A stretch of DNA of 64,000 bases, taken from Cordylochernes scorpioides (taxonomy: Eukaryota; Arthropoda; Arachnida; Pseudoscorpiones; Chernetidae). The notes beneath the pieces were generated by a model, which searched no databases, was not told the DNA's origin, and saw only the letters and a list, made by a program, of their open reading frames with translations. The stretch covers positions 93,460,627 through 93,524,626 of the forward strand of contig CP092872.1 in the NCBI GenBank assembly GCA_030710605.1, in the 5' to 3' direction. Made by a program: the position numbers and the translations under genes. Shown piece by piece: positions 1 through 9,390 of the stretch (positions are counted from its first letter, which is position 1; each line of letters starts with the position of its first letter).

Positions 1-1165
1 TGTACTGCAAGTACACCACAGGTCTCCACGTGTAGACAGCGGGTTACGACAGCCTGTACTGTAAGTACACCACAGGTCTACACGTGTAGACAGCGGGTTA
101 CGACAGCCTGTACTGTAAGTACACCACAGGTCTACACGTGTAGACAGAGGGTTACGACAGCCTGTACTGTAAGTACACCACAGGTCTACACGTGTAGACA
201 GCGGGTTACGACAGCCTGTACTGTAAGTACACCACAGGTCTACACGTGTAGACAGCGGGTTACGACAGCCTGTACTGTAAGTACACCACAGGTCTCCACG
301 TGTAGACAGCGGGTTACGACAGCCTGTACTGTAAGTACACCACAGGTCTACACGTGTAGACAGCGGGTTACGACAGCCTTTACTGTAAGTACACCACAGG
401 TCTCCACGTGTAGACAGCGGGTTACGACAGCCTGTACTGTAAGTACACCACAGGTCTACACGTGTAGACAGCGGGTTACGACAGCCTGTACTGTAAGTAC
501 ACCACAGATCTACACGTGTAGACAGCGGGTTACGACAGCCTGTACTGTAAGTACACCACAGGTCTACACGTGTAGACAGAGGGTTACGACAGCCTGTACT
601 GTAAGTACACCACAGGTCTACACGTGTAGACAGCGGGTTACGACAGCCTGTACTGTAAGTACACCACAGGTCTACACGTGTAGACAGCGGGTTACGACAG
701 CCTGTACTGTAAGTACACCACAGGTCTACACGTGTAGACAGCGGGTTACGACAGCCTGTACTGTAAGTACACCACAGGTCTCCACGTGTAGACAGCGGGT
801 TACGACAGCCTGTACTGTAAGTACACCACAGGTCTCCACGTGTAAACAGAGGGTTACGACAGCCTGTACTGTAAGTACACCACAGGTCTACACGTGTAAA
901 CAGAGGGTTACGACAGCCTGTACTGTAAGTACACCACACGTCTACACGTGTAGACAGCGGGTTACGACAGCCTGTACTGTAAGTACACCACAGGTCTACA
1001 CGTGTAGACAGCGGGTTACGACAGCCTGTACTGTAAGTACACCACACGTCTACACGTGTAGACAGCGGGTTACGACAGCCTGCACTGTAAGTACACCACA
1101 GGTCTACACGTGTAGACAGCGGGTTACGACAGCCTGTACTGTAAGTACACCACACGTTTACACGA
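1..1165. repeat. 54-bp satellite array, about 21.5 monomers
   Basis: Head-to-tail monomers of 54 bp begin at bases 1, 55, 109 and so on; the array decays near 1155-1165. Copies differ at a few recurrent sites (CTACACG versus CTCCACG, CAGCGGG versus CAGAGGG, GTAGAC versus GTAAAC). Each typical monomer contains the perfect 14-bp palindrome TCTACACGTGTAGA with a central CACGTG, and a second inverted pair TGTACT/AGTACA. The left edge of the window cuts the array, so its full length is unknown. The reverse complement resembles the inner part of the SINE at 1941-2251. Confidence 0.97.
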
Positions 1166-1680
1166 TAAAGGCAAAACAACACGTGTTCGTATGGTTGGTC
1201 AAAAATATAAATAAAGGAATAATTCATTGTTTATTAAATAAATCACGACATTGAGAGAATAATAAAATATTAATGAATTATAGACAATATATTTTTGCAC
1301 CTATGATCAAATATAAATAAAATAATAAATCATTGATCAGTGAATAAACACGCCATATACAAATTACGAATTTATCTATATAAAATAATGAGAAGATTCT
1401 GAAATTATGCACAAAATATGTTCCCTGCCAAATATTTCAAAATGGTTTTATATGAAATTAAAAAAGTAGAAAATATTTCGAAATATACAGTAGAACCTTT
1501 CTACCTTCTTCAATTTTGTTATTTTCAAAATTAAAATTAAACAATGGAAAAAAAAAACTCGTTTAACGGATTTTCTGTGGACCTTTGAAATTCGTTTTAA
1601 AGAGATACTACTTTATTTAAAAAATAATAATAAAACACTTTATTTGTGTAACACTAATTCAAAATGAATATTTTGAATGA
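1166..1680. other. AT-rich stretch, no feature recognised
   Basis: Sequence between the satellite and the candidate exon. It is strongly AT-rich with stops in all frames, and I see no repeat family from elsewhere in the window. Confidence 0.5.
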
Positions 1681-1714
1681 ATATGCAAAATAGTCAAATC
1701 GATTTGTATACCAG

Positions 1715-1860
1715 CGTATGTAACTAGAGAAGAATTTTTTGACCTCAGGCCAGATGGGTTGAAAACAGAAGACAAAAAAGAAGTTGTTGATGTTGGCTTG
1801 GAGAATCGTCTGCCGTTTATATCCGGCGCCATTGTGATGGCAAACACACTGTCACATTAA
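1715..1860 (+). CDS. possible 3'-terminal coding exon, unknown protein
   Basis: An open frame runs from 1681 (after TGA at 1678-1680) to TAA at 1858-1860. From about 1715 the composition changes from AT-rich to balanced, protein-like codons: the translation contains TREEFFDLRPDGLKTED and ends LENRLPFISGAIVMANTLSH. A possible acceptor AG lies at 1713-1714, preceded by a weak pyrimidine tract, so the exon could be the last of a plus-strand gene whose upstream exons lie left of the satellite or were lost. I do not recognise the family. It could also be a relic of a transposon or retrocopied gene. There is no ATG-initiated version on this strand; the 62-codon frame on the opposite strand is its shadow. 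Confidence 0.33.
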
Positions 1861-1940
1861 CCTCTAGAATATAACAGTACAGTGTGTCTCAGACATTCAA
1901 TAGTTTTGGTAACCCTTGTTAAACACAACACTAACTAACT

Positions 1941-2251
1941 GGGGGTCGGTGTAAGGATGGTCAAAACCGTTGGTTTTCGACCGCTATGAACCGGATTCGA
2001 TTCCCGCATTGGGCACTTTTTTTCTGATTAAAAACAAATGCTCCAATGGCCCTCGATTCTTGCAAAAGTCCAACCCCACCAGCGAGTGCGAGTAACCGAA
2101 CTGGGCTCTAACACATTTGTAAGTGCAAAGTCGAACTGATTTTCACATGTGTAGACATGTGGTGCACTTACAGTAAAAAGCAGTCGCTAACTTCTACCCA
2201 CCATGATTACAATGGCCTGTACTACGTGTACAAGGGATAAGCAAAAAAAAA
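1941..2251 (+). mobile_element. full-length tRNA-derived SINE (call it SINE-A)
   Basis: The head (about 1941-2015) resembles a tRNA gene, with an A-box-like TGTAAGGATGG and a B box GGATTCGATTCCC, followed by a T run. The body runs to an A-rich tail at 2242-2251. The insertion is bracketed by ctaactaact (1931-1940) and ctaactac (2253-2260), a plausible target-site duplication. Other copies are at 11612-11910 (minus), 12186-12351 (plus, 5'-truncated) and in the tandem blocks at 13411-13790. LINE-dependent mobilisation is inferred from this structure. Confidence 0.88.
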
Positions 2252-2846
2252 CCTAACTACTACTGTTGTATTGTTATTTACATAGATCGGGAACATCTTC
2301 TTTGCTAGATGTCATTATAAATCTCCAGATGAGGGTTTTGTTGGATATGTAAATTTTCCATTTATATTCCTATATATTTCTATACCTATATTGAGAGTGA
2401 GAGAGTAGACACACACGTTTAAATTTGCATATATATTTTTTTTCTATAGATGAATGGAAACCCAGAATAGAGATAAAAATCTTTATTTTTACAACGTTTC
2501 GGTGATAAATAAAGAGTTTTATTTGATTTAGATGTCCATTCATATATAAATATGAATGCTCTATTCAAGGAAATTCCATTTTCAATAAATCTTTTTTACA
2601 TATTTCATATATATATTATACAAGACATGTGATAAGTTATAGTGGATTGTTAGAGACTGGTTTTACTGTAAGTGCTGCTATATATTTTTCTTTTTAAATC
2701 CTATATGTTCTCTTGTAGACAATTAACAATTAAAATAATTTTATTGACATCTTGTCAATACATGCAAAGTACACAGTCTGCACTCTATTTAAAAAAGATA
2801 ATATGCATTATTAGATATAGAAGATTCTTCTCAGTAAGATATGTAG
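2252..2846. other. AT-rich stretch with hammerhead-strand-like motif
   Basis: Mostly low-complexity AT sequence. Around 2492-2510 it has ACGTTTCGG, the reverse complement of a hammerhead GAAAC strand and the hallmark of Penelope-like terminal repeats, but no convincing partner CTGATGA strand. A weak short open frame at 2672-2854 looks like chance. Confidence 0.4.
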
Positions 2847-3067
2847 TGATTTAATAAAATGAAAGAAGACATGTTTCTTTAATCATTTAACGACGCAAGC
2901 TTTCGGGCAAAAACCCTTCAACAGGCAAGCTAAAGCATAAATACGACACTATGAACATGAAATAGTGTCGTATTTATGCTTTAGCTTGCCTGTTGAAGGG
3001 TTTTTACCCGAAAGCTTACGTCGTTAAATGATTAAAGAAACTTGTCTTCTTTCAATTTATTAAATCG
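2847..3067. mobile_element. fold-back element, 221-bp near-perfect palindrome
   Basis: Two arms of about 106 bp (2847-2952 and 2962-3067) are near-perfect reverse complements around a spacer of about 9 bp. Each arm holds the pattern CCTGTTGAAGGG, loop, CCCGAAAGCTT seen at several other sites in the window. In that pattern the two segments correspond in position to the CUGAUGA and GAAA strands of a hammerhead ribozyme, joined by a stem-II-like helix. The arms probably arose by inverted duplication of a Penelope-like terminal unit. Confidence 0.9.
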
Positions 3068-3186
3068 CTAAAATATGCATTATATACACTATGTACACAA
3101 TGGCGTCTCTGCCAGCGCTGCAGAGTTTGGTGGAGTTCTCTTGTTGAAGAACAAAGATGTCCGAAAGCTTAAGACAACGTTAATAA

Positions 3187-3375
3187 TATTGCCACGTGGA
3201 AAATTAGGGAAAACCAACTTCGGGATGAGACAACAATTTATTTCAGGCAAGAACAAACTATCAATGGTAGACAAAAGATAAACCACGAGGGAAATTTACA
3301 GAGTATCAAAATATAAACATAAAAATGACCAATCTGTTAATAAAAATAATAAAATTAATAAATACTTTGTTACAA
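3187..3375 (+). mobile_element. Helitron-related fragment
   Basis: The segment starting at the CCACGTGGAAAATTAGG region matches, in opposite orientation, the stretch at about 18430-18600. It also shares blocks (AAAATTAGG, CAATTTATTT, GACAAGA-like) with the interiors of the Helitrons at 5840-6524 and 7174-8013. It has no terminal CTAG hairpin, so it is an internal relic. Confidence 0.55.
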
Positions 3376-3469
3376 TATGGAAAGAAACTCATATCCAGAA
3401 ACCGTGGTATTGTTTAATCTATGGGTACTATGGAGGGATCAGGATATGTCTAATTTATTTTTAATATAA

Positions 3470-3625
3470 ATTTCATGTCATGACATATAAAAACATTAAG
3501 AGGTGAATGTTTCTTTTCACAAATAAATCAAACTTCTACTGTCCTTACTGCGATTAATAAATATAGGAAGGCTTAGCTCATCAGTGGTGAACCCTCCCAG
3601 CCGTTTCGCCAATTTAATCTACCAG
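3470..3625 (-). mobile_element. Penelope-like/SINE-like unit, family B
   Basis: On the minus strand this reads TTGGCGAAAC, a short hairpin, GGTTCACCACTGATGAGC, then CGCAGTAAGGACAGTAG and an AT-rich tail with ACATTCACCTC. The same module recurs at 5700-5790, 9811-9850, 11225-11370 and 34560-34625, with partial tails at 13217-13262 and 24960-25068. It carries both hammerhead core strings (GAAA and CTGATGA) flanked by complementary TGGC and GCCA, but the order is permuted and no stem I can form. Class assignment is therefore inferred. Confidence 0.6.
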
Positions 3626-3629
3626 ACCT

Positions 3630-4375
3630 ATTCTTTAGAACTCTAATACTGTATTGGATCATTCTGCTTTTATATGTAACACTGAAGGGTGGAATCTTAG
3701 AAATTATATTTAAGCAAACTATGGACAGTAGAATTACATTGAAATATGTCATATACATATGAAGATAATATATTGAGAAACAGAATATTTCAAAAGAAAA
3801 TGTTTTTTTAAAGCTACGTCTAAAATATAAGAACATAAATAAGCAAGTAGAGATAAGAACTGAAATATTCACACTTTAAATTCACTTTTCATTTTGATTT
3901 AAAAGCCGAGCAAATAAATTTGACCATATTCCAAAAAGCCTCTACAACAATTCTTAGAGGGATATCCCCTTCAAATAAATATCCCTCATATTTAGATACA
4001 TAATTCACTGAATTCTTGGCCGGAATTTCTTCTTCTTTTTTCAACTAAGAATTGCATTTCGAATTATCTTTTTTTTTTTCAGTTTCACAAAAATAATTTT
4101 ATATAGATATATGTTTGACACGTACAAATATATAGGAAAATATATCAATCAAAATTATCAAAAATATATTAGAAAAAATTATTTCATATATTATAAAAAA
4201 TTGTATAAAAAAGACACTATATCAAAACGATGTATTTTTAATCAACTCTCTAAGGAGAAAACGTAGTGACAACATTTCAATTATTAAATTTTATATTTAC
4301 AAAATTTTTAATAAAAACAAAAAATATGGTTATAAAATTCTATTTATGTGTGTGTATAGTTATATTAGATAATAA
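3630..4375. other. AT-rich stretch, no feature recognised
   Basis: Low-complexity AT sequence with homopolymer runs. The 99-codon minus-strand open frame at 3573-3872 is rich in F, I, L and S, overlaps the family B repeat at its C-terminal end, and has no protein-like features, so I do not call it. Confidence 0.5.
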
Positions 4376-4600
4376 AAATGCATATATTGGATTGAATAAA
4401 AGATTAATTTGCAATATTTCGGTTGGCTGAACGCCAACCTTTATCAAGGCATTACATTTTTTATATAAACAAACTAAGCGCCGCATAGTTTTATATATAA
4501 CACTATAATTAAAAAGGCATATATTGGATCAAAATATAATTTATTTTACCAATATTTCAGTTGGCTGAACGCCAACCTTTATCAAGGTATTATATCATAT
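4376..4600 (-). mobile_element. tandem Penelope-like terminal units, family G (GCATATATTGG)
   Basis: Two consecutive units of roughly 135 bp both start at GCATATATTGGAT and contain TTTC(G/A)GTTGGCTGAACGCC with AACCTTTATCAAGG. On the minus strand this reads CCTTGATAAAGGTTGGC, loop, GCCAACCGAAAT: a stem II flanked by degenerate hammerhead core strands (TTGATAA for CTGATGA, intact GAAA). Tandem terminal repeats with hammerhead motifs are typical of Penelope-like elements. Other members are at 24128-24459 and 29628-29720. Confidence 0.65.
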
Positions 4601-4616
4601 ATATATATATAATCTA

Positions 4617-4943
4617 CTAGACGGGTGACCCGGGCTTCGCCCCGGGATTGACCCGTGTGCATAACTACCCGAGTGATATTTATTTAGATAAGATTTTTTT
4701 TATAATTGTTTGTTATTAGCATTATCTATTTGTTTGCATCAGCATAATATAATCTAATCATTGATAGAGGGCGCTGTTCGTGAGCTAAGTAGAATAATTT
4801 GAATAAATAGTTTTAATAATTGATTTATATATTTTTAAAATAGCCTATCGTCTTTCCCGTATTTTCTTACCTATGTATGGAAATTTTGGTTTGAATTAGT
4901 GAACTACTGCGCATTTGTATATCGGACATACAAACAAACATTG

Positions 4944-5009
<66 letters not shown>

Positions 5010-5032
5010 TATATTTATATACATATATATAT
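4617..5032 (-). mobile_element. non-autonomous Helitron, family 2, 5' end decayed
   Basis: The minus-strand 3' end is CTAG (4617-4620), preceded by a GC-rich hairpin built from CCCGGG and GGGGCGAAGCCCGGG-type arms. The interior matches the complete copy at 17881-18238. The 5' end (ATCAATGTTTGTTTGTATGTCC on the minus strand) runs into a (TA)n expansion at about 4946-5007, so the TC terminus cannot be placed exactly. Confidence 0.85.
4946..5007. repeat. (TA)n microsatellite
   Basis: About 60 bp of uninterrupted TA repeats at the AT-rich 5' terminus of the Helitron at 4617. Confidence 0.95.
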
Positions 5033-5699
5033 AGTTACAAGTGTCTTAATTAAATTTTCAGAAATTTAACTTAGAATATATTAGCTATGGATTTAAAAAG
5101 AAGAAGAGAGTTTTAAAATATCAAAAGAAATAATAATTATTATTGAGATATTCACTGCAAATAGAGAAAGCTGTAAAAATAATTGAAACTATTTCCTTTT
5201 TGGAAATTTTAACAGGAGGATATTGATCTGTAAAAGTAATAAAGATCATATCTCCCGATAGATTAAGCTTAAGAACGATGCACCGTCTATTGAACGTCTC
5301 TGCAAAATAGCGGGATCGGGTCGGTGACAAAGCTACAACACTAACTTTGGTAAATTCAGAACTACCTGTAAACTAGGGTTATATATGACTCTCATCAATC
5401 TAAGAAACGGGCTTTGTTTTCAAGATAATCCACAAAAGGAGATTCTAGGAATTATCAGAATTTTTCAAAGAGAGGTTTAACTGGTAAAGTGGCTAGGACA
5501 ATTCTAAAGCTAAAATATAGATGGACATTTTGCTTGCAGAATATTGATATACAGAGGTTACCTCTCCCTTCAAAATAAACATGGACCTATCCGCTAGATT
5601 TGACTCGAGTCCGCTTGGTTGCAGAGAGAGTCAATAGATGGTGCCACAGAAATATCAAAGATGTACTCTATTAAAAGTTGCATATAGGACAAGAAAAAA
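5033..5699. other. unassigned stretch of moderate complexity
   Basis: Composition is less AT-skewed than its neighbours, and it ends in a family B repeat. It could be decayed retroelement coding sequence: stops interrupt every frame and I could not recognise a domain. The 69-codon minus-strand frame at 5121-5330 is not convincing. Confidence 0.35.
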
Positions 5700-5790
5700 A
5701 CCTCCCAGAAAAGGGTTCCCTACTGATGAGCCAAGCCCTCACAATATTTTTCATCGCAGTATGGACAGTAGAAATTTTATTTTATTTGAA
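5700..5790 (+). mobile_element. family B unit, degenerate
   Basis: It contains AGGGTTCCCTACTGATGAGC and ATCGCAGTATGGACAGTAG, as in the other family B copies. The TGGCGAAA strand is lost. Confidence 0.6.
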
Positions 5791-5839
5791 AAATAAACAT
5801 TGGTGTTTAAAGTATTTATTTCTTATATACATATTATAT

Positions 5840-6524
5840 TATATATATATATAATTGAATGTCTGTCTGTGTGTACTCTATAGATTCAAAAACCATACAT
5901 CCAATCGCCGTGAAATTTCGGGATATTATTAGGTATATCCCCAGGAAGGTTTTTGAAAAATAATTTCTTGAATATCTTGAATATCCTTAGAGTTATTTGC
6001 AGATTTGTAGATTTAACTCGCAAGCAGCGCCACCATTGCGACGATGATAACGAGTTTTTTTATCTATAAATTTTATTATCACTAAGTTTATTATCTTAAA
6101 GATTATTTATCAAAAGTAAGATTATCTCAGGATGACACGGCAATTTATTTGAGACAAGAATAATGATACAATTCAAGGCGAAGATACTATTCCTTTAACT
6201 TCCAATTACCGAGGGAACCAATTAATATTGATTTTATTCAACTTATCGAGTATTTTTCAAGGGACCGGGAAAAAATGCTCACTAGATAAAACGATGATTT
6301 TGTAATGTAGAAAATTAGGAAATACAAAATTCAGGATGACACGGCACACAGGGACCGGGAAAAAATGTTCACTTTATCGAGAGATTCAAATTTACGAGTT
6401 TCAAATTATCAAAATATATCTTTCTTTTTTTTTTATAAGTTTATAGAGAATTGTTTTAACAAATGTTCGTTAGACAAACCTTTACTCGGGTAAAACCTCG
6501 GGCGAAGCCGGGTACATCCGCTAG
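5840..6524 (+). mobile_element. non-autonomous Helitron, family 1
   Basis: The 5' end is the AT-rich leader followed by ATTGAATGTCTGTCTGT. The 3' end has a hairpin (CCTCGGGCGAAGCCGGG region, about 6497-6512) and stops at CTAG (6521-6524), followed by T, as expected for insertion between A and T. No Rep/helicase coding sequence is present. The inverted copy at 7174-8013 shares the interior. Confidence 0.9.
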
Positions 6525-6546
6525 TCTATATATATATATATATATA

Positions 6547-6790
6547 TGTTGTAATGTGTGGGGAGCCGACCTCGTCACAGTGGGCTCCTCATCGAACATA
6601 CAGCCACGGGCCAGAGTGGGAGCGCACTAGACTGAAAACAAATGAAAACCACACACATGGAACATGGTTACCTCAGTTCAGAGGGGGGAAGCACCCGGGA
6701 AGGTGAGAAAGGACTATGGAAAGTCCTATGGTCATAGTTAATGGGGAAACATGGCAACCTGGCTGCTGTCTTGTCTTCTCCCTATGCTCC

Positions 6791-6827
<37 letters not shown>

Positions 6828-7156
6828 GGCCCCTGCGCAAGGATGACACGCAAAATCGTGAAGCGTTCCTGTGGGCTCAGAAAGAACTCGACTTATATGC
6901 TAATGGTGACGTCAGAGAGAGCGGAATTTTTGGGCATCCGTGTCCAATCAAGGACTGGCCTGCTCGATTTTTTATGTTCTATTAGCTTCTTGGACAATGT
7001 CAATGATCTGTTATTCGACCTTACTGGATGCACAGCCCTTCTTTTCCGGTGGTAGATTTGATTGAGCATCATCTTGAAGTTACATCAGGCTTGGTGTTTC
7101 CATATAAAACATTCGTATGTACAACATTGTGTGTGCATAACAAATATAGTACGACA
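6547..7156. mobile_element. LTR-like 610-bp block between two Helitrons
   Basis: The block begins TGTTGTAATG and ends TAGTACGACA, so its ends are TG/CA with a short inverted match (TGTTGT versus ACGACA). It is flanked on both sides by TATATA, which could be a target duplication but is ambiguous in TA-rich DNA. Its GC content is much higher than the surroundings. A U6 snRNA fragment sits inside at 6791-6869. A solo LTR is one reading; a chimeric retrocopy is another. Only the part from 6932 on recurs, at 40766-40990. Confidence 0.42.
6791..6869 (+). pseudogene. U6 snRNA-derived fragment
   Basis: 79 nt match the conserved U6 core from TATACTAAAATTGG through the ACAGAGA box, GATTAGCATGG (AGC triad), the CCCTGCGCAAGGATGACACG region and GAAGCGTTCC. 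The only clear change is CAAAATCG for the usual CAAATTCG. The first 20 or so nt, with the 5' stem-loop, are absent and no terminal T run follows, so it is not a normal Pol III U6 gene. It is embedded in the LTR-like block, which suggests a template-switch chimera made during reverse transcription. Confidence 0.9.
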
Positions 7157-7173
7157 TATATATATATCGTATA

Positions 7174-8013
7174 CTAGCGGATGTGCCCGGCTTCGCCCGG
7201 GTTTTACCCGAGTGAATGTTTGTCTAACGAACATTTGTTAAAACAATTCTCTATAAACTTATAAAACGTACTCGGCTTCGCCCGGGTTTTACCCGAGTGA
7301 ATGTTTGTCTAACGAACATTTGCTAAAACAATTCTCTATAAACTTATAAAACGTACTCGGCTTCGCCCGGGGTTTTACCCGAGTAAAGGTTTGTCTAGCG
7401 AACATTTGTTAAAACAATTCTCTAAAAACTTATTTAAAAAAAAAAAAGATATATTTTGATAATTTGAAACTCGTAAATTTGAATCTCTCGATAAAGTGAA
7501 CATTTTTTCCCGGTCCCTGTGTGCCGTGTCATCCTGAATTTTGTCTTTCCTAATTTTCTACATTAGAAAATCATAGTTTTATCTAGTGAACATTTTTTCC
7601 TGGTCCCTTGAAAAATACTCGATAAGTTGAATAAAATCAATATTAATTGGTTCCCTCGGTAATTGGAAGTTAAAGGAATAGTATCTTCGCCTTGGAATTG
7701 TATCATTATTCTTGTTTCAAATAAATTGCCGTGTCATTCTGAGATAATCTTACTTTTGATAAATAATATTTAAGATAACAAACTTAGTGATAAGAAAACT
7801 TGTTATCATCGTCACAATGGGGGCGCTGCTTGCGAGTTAAATCTACAAATCTGCAAATAACTCTAAGGATATTCAAGATATTCATGAAATTATTTTTCAA
7901 AGACCTTCCCGGTGATATACCTAATAATATCCCAAAATTTCACGGCGATTGGATGTATGGTTTTTGAATCTATAGAGTACAGACAGACAGACATTCAATT
8001 TTATATATATAGA
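7174..8013 (-). mobile_element. non-autonomous Helitron, family 1, with triplicated 3' end
   Basis: The minus-strand 3' CTAG lies at 7174-7177 and the 5' TC at 8012-8013, followed on that strand by an AT leader and ATTGAATGTCTGTCTGTCTG. The 3' subterminal hairpin module (CGGCTTCGCCCGGG...) and the neighbouring AACGAACATTTG segment occur three times in tandem at 7174-7425, so the element is longer than its relative at 5840-6524. Confidence 0.92.
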
Positions 8014-8620
8014 TTTACTCTTCATTGTTGGCTTTTTATCTTACATTCATTCTTCATTGTTGGCTTTTTATATTACATTTACTATTCATTGTTGGCTTTT
8101 TATCTTACATTCACTCTTCATTGTTGGCTTTTTATCTTACATTCATTATTCATTGTTGGCTTTTTATATTACATTCACTCTTCATTGTTGGCATTTTATC
8201 TTACATTCATTCTTCATTGTTGGCTTTTTATATTACATTTACTCTTCATTCTTGGCTTTTTATCTTACATTCACTCTTCATTGTTGGCTTTTTATATCAT
8301 ATTTACTCTTCATTGTTGGCTTTTTATCTTGCATTCATTCTTCATTGTTGGCTTTTTATATTATATTTACTCTTCATTGTTGGCTTTTTATCTTACATTT
8401 ATTCTTCATTGTTGGCTTTTTATATTACATTTACTCTTTATTGTTGGCTTTTTATCTTACATTTATTCTTCATTGTTGGCTTTTTATATTACATTTACTC
8501 TTTATTGTTGGCTTTTTATCTTACATTCATTCTTCATTGTTGGCTTTTATATCATATTTACTCTTCATTGTTGGCTTTTTATCTTACATTCATTCTTCAT
8601 TGTTGGCTTTTTATATTATA
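8014..8620. repeat. 32-bp minisatellite, array 1 (about 19 units)
   Basis: Units contain TTCATTGTTGGCTTTTTAT. Two subtypes largely alternate (ATCTTACATTCATTC and ATATTACATTTACTC), giving a 64-bp higher-order unit. The array starts exactly at the 5' terminus of the Helitron at 7174-8013. The long overlapping open frames across it exist because the unit lacks stop codons; they are not genes. Confidence 0.97.
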
Positions 8621-8695
8621 TTCTGACCAAAATCTATCTGTGAACTTCACACAGTGAACTTCACACAGACAGAATAAGGCAATTATATAAGTAGA
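8621..8695. other. spacer between minisatellite arrays, possible Helitron 5' relic
   Basis: The spacer contains two GTGAACTTCACACAG repeats and a segment whose reverse complement reads TCTACTTATATAATTGCC then TTATTCTGTCTGTGTG. This looks like another Helitron 5' terminus, again directly abutting the second array. Confidence 0.4.
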
Positions 8696-9081
8696 TTTAC
8701 TCTTCTTTGTTGGCTTTTTATCTTACATTCATTCTTCATTGTTGGCTTTTTATATTACATTTACTATTCATTGTTGGCTTTTTATCTTACATTCACTCTT
8801 CATTGTTGGCTTTTTATCTTACATTCATTCTTCATTGTTGGCTTTTTATATTACATTTACTATTCTTTGTTGGCTTTTTATCTTACATTCACTCTTCATT
8901 GTTGGCTTTTCATCTTACATTTATTCTTCATTGTTGGCTTTTTATATTACATTCACTCTTCATTGTTGGCTTTTTATCTTACATTCATTCTTCATTGTTG
9001 GCTTTTTATATTACATTTACTCTTCATTGTTGGATTTTTATCTTACATTCACTTTTCATTGTTGGCTTTTTATATTATATT
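8696..9081. repeat. 32-bp minisatellite, array 2 (about 12 units)
   Basis: Same 32-bp unit and alternating subtypes as array 1. It starts with the same TTTACTCTTC junction next to the TAGA that ends the spacer. Confidence 0.97.
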
Positions 9082-9390
9082 TTTAGATTGAGATTATTAG
9101 CTAGTATGTAAAAAAATTAACTCTGTTGAAATTTAATTTTGTATTTATATATAAATAAAATTAACTCTGTTGATTTTTTTTTTTGTATTTAATCGATAAC
9201 AGCGAAGTTACGCATGTTAAAGTTAGGAAAAATATTTTGATGTTAAGCAAAACCTGCTCCATCTCGTTTTACATAAATGTTGAAAATTTGGTCGAAATTG
9301 ATGCATTGTAACGAAAGTTTTTAGCGAACACCACTTATGAAATTTCCATTTTATTAATATAGATTTTAAACTGTATGCAATTTTTGTATA

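Noticed and set aside
1-1165. CRISPR array
   Set aside because: Repeats are contiguous 54-bp monomers without unique spacers, in a eukaryotic setting; it is a satellite.
6791-6869. Functional U6 snRNA gene
   Set aside because: The first 20 or so nucleotides and the 3' T terminator are missing, and I see no upstream PSE/TATA arrangement.
7912-8657. Long overlapping open frames (up to 243 codons) across the 32-bp minisatellite
   Set aside because: All three frames are open because the repeat has no stops; the peptides are monotonous FILHCWLF-type repeats, and copy 2 changes the frames by indels.
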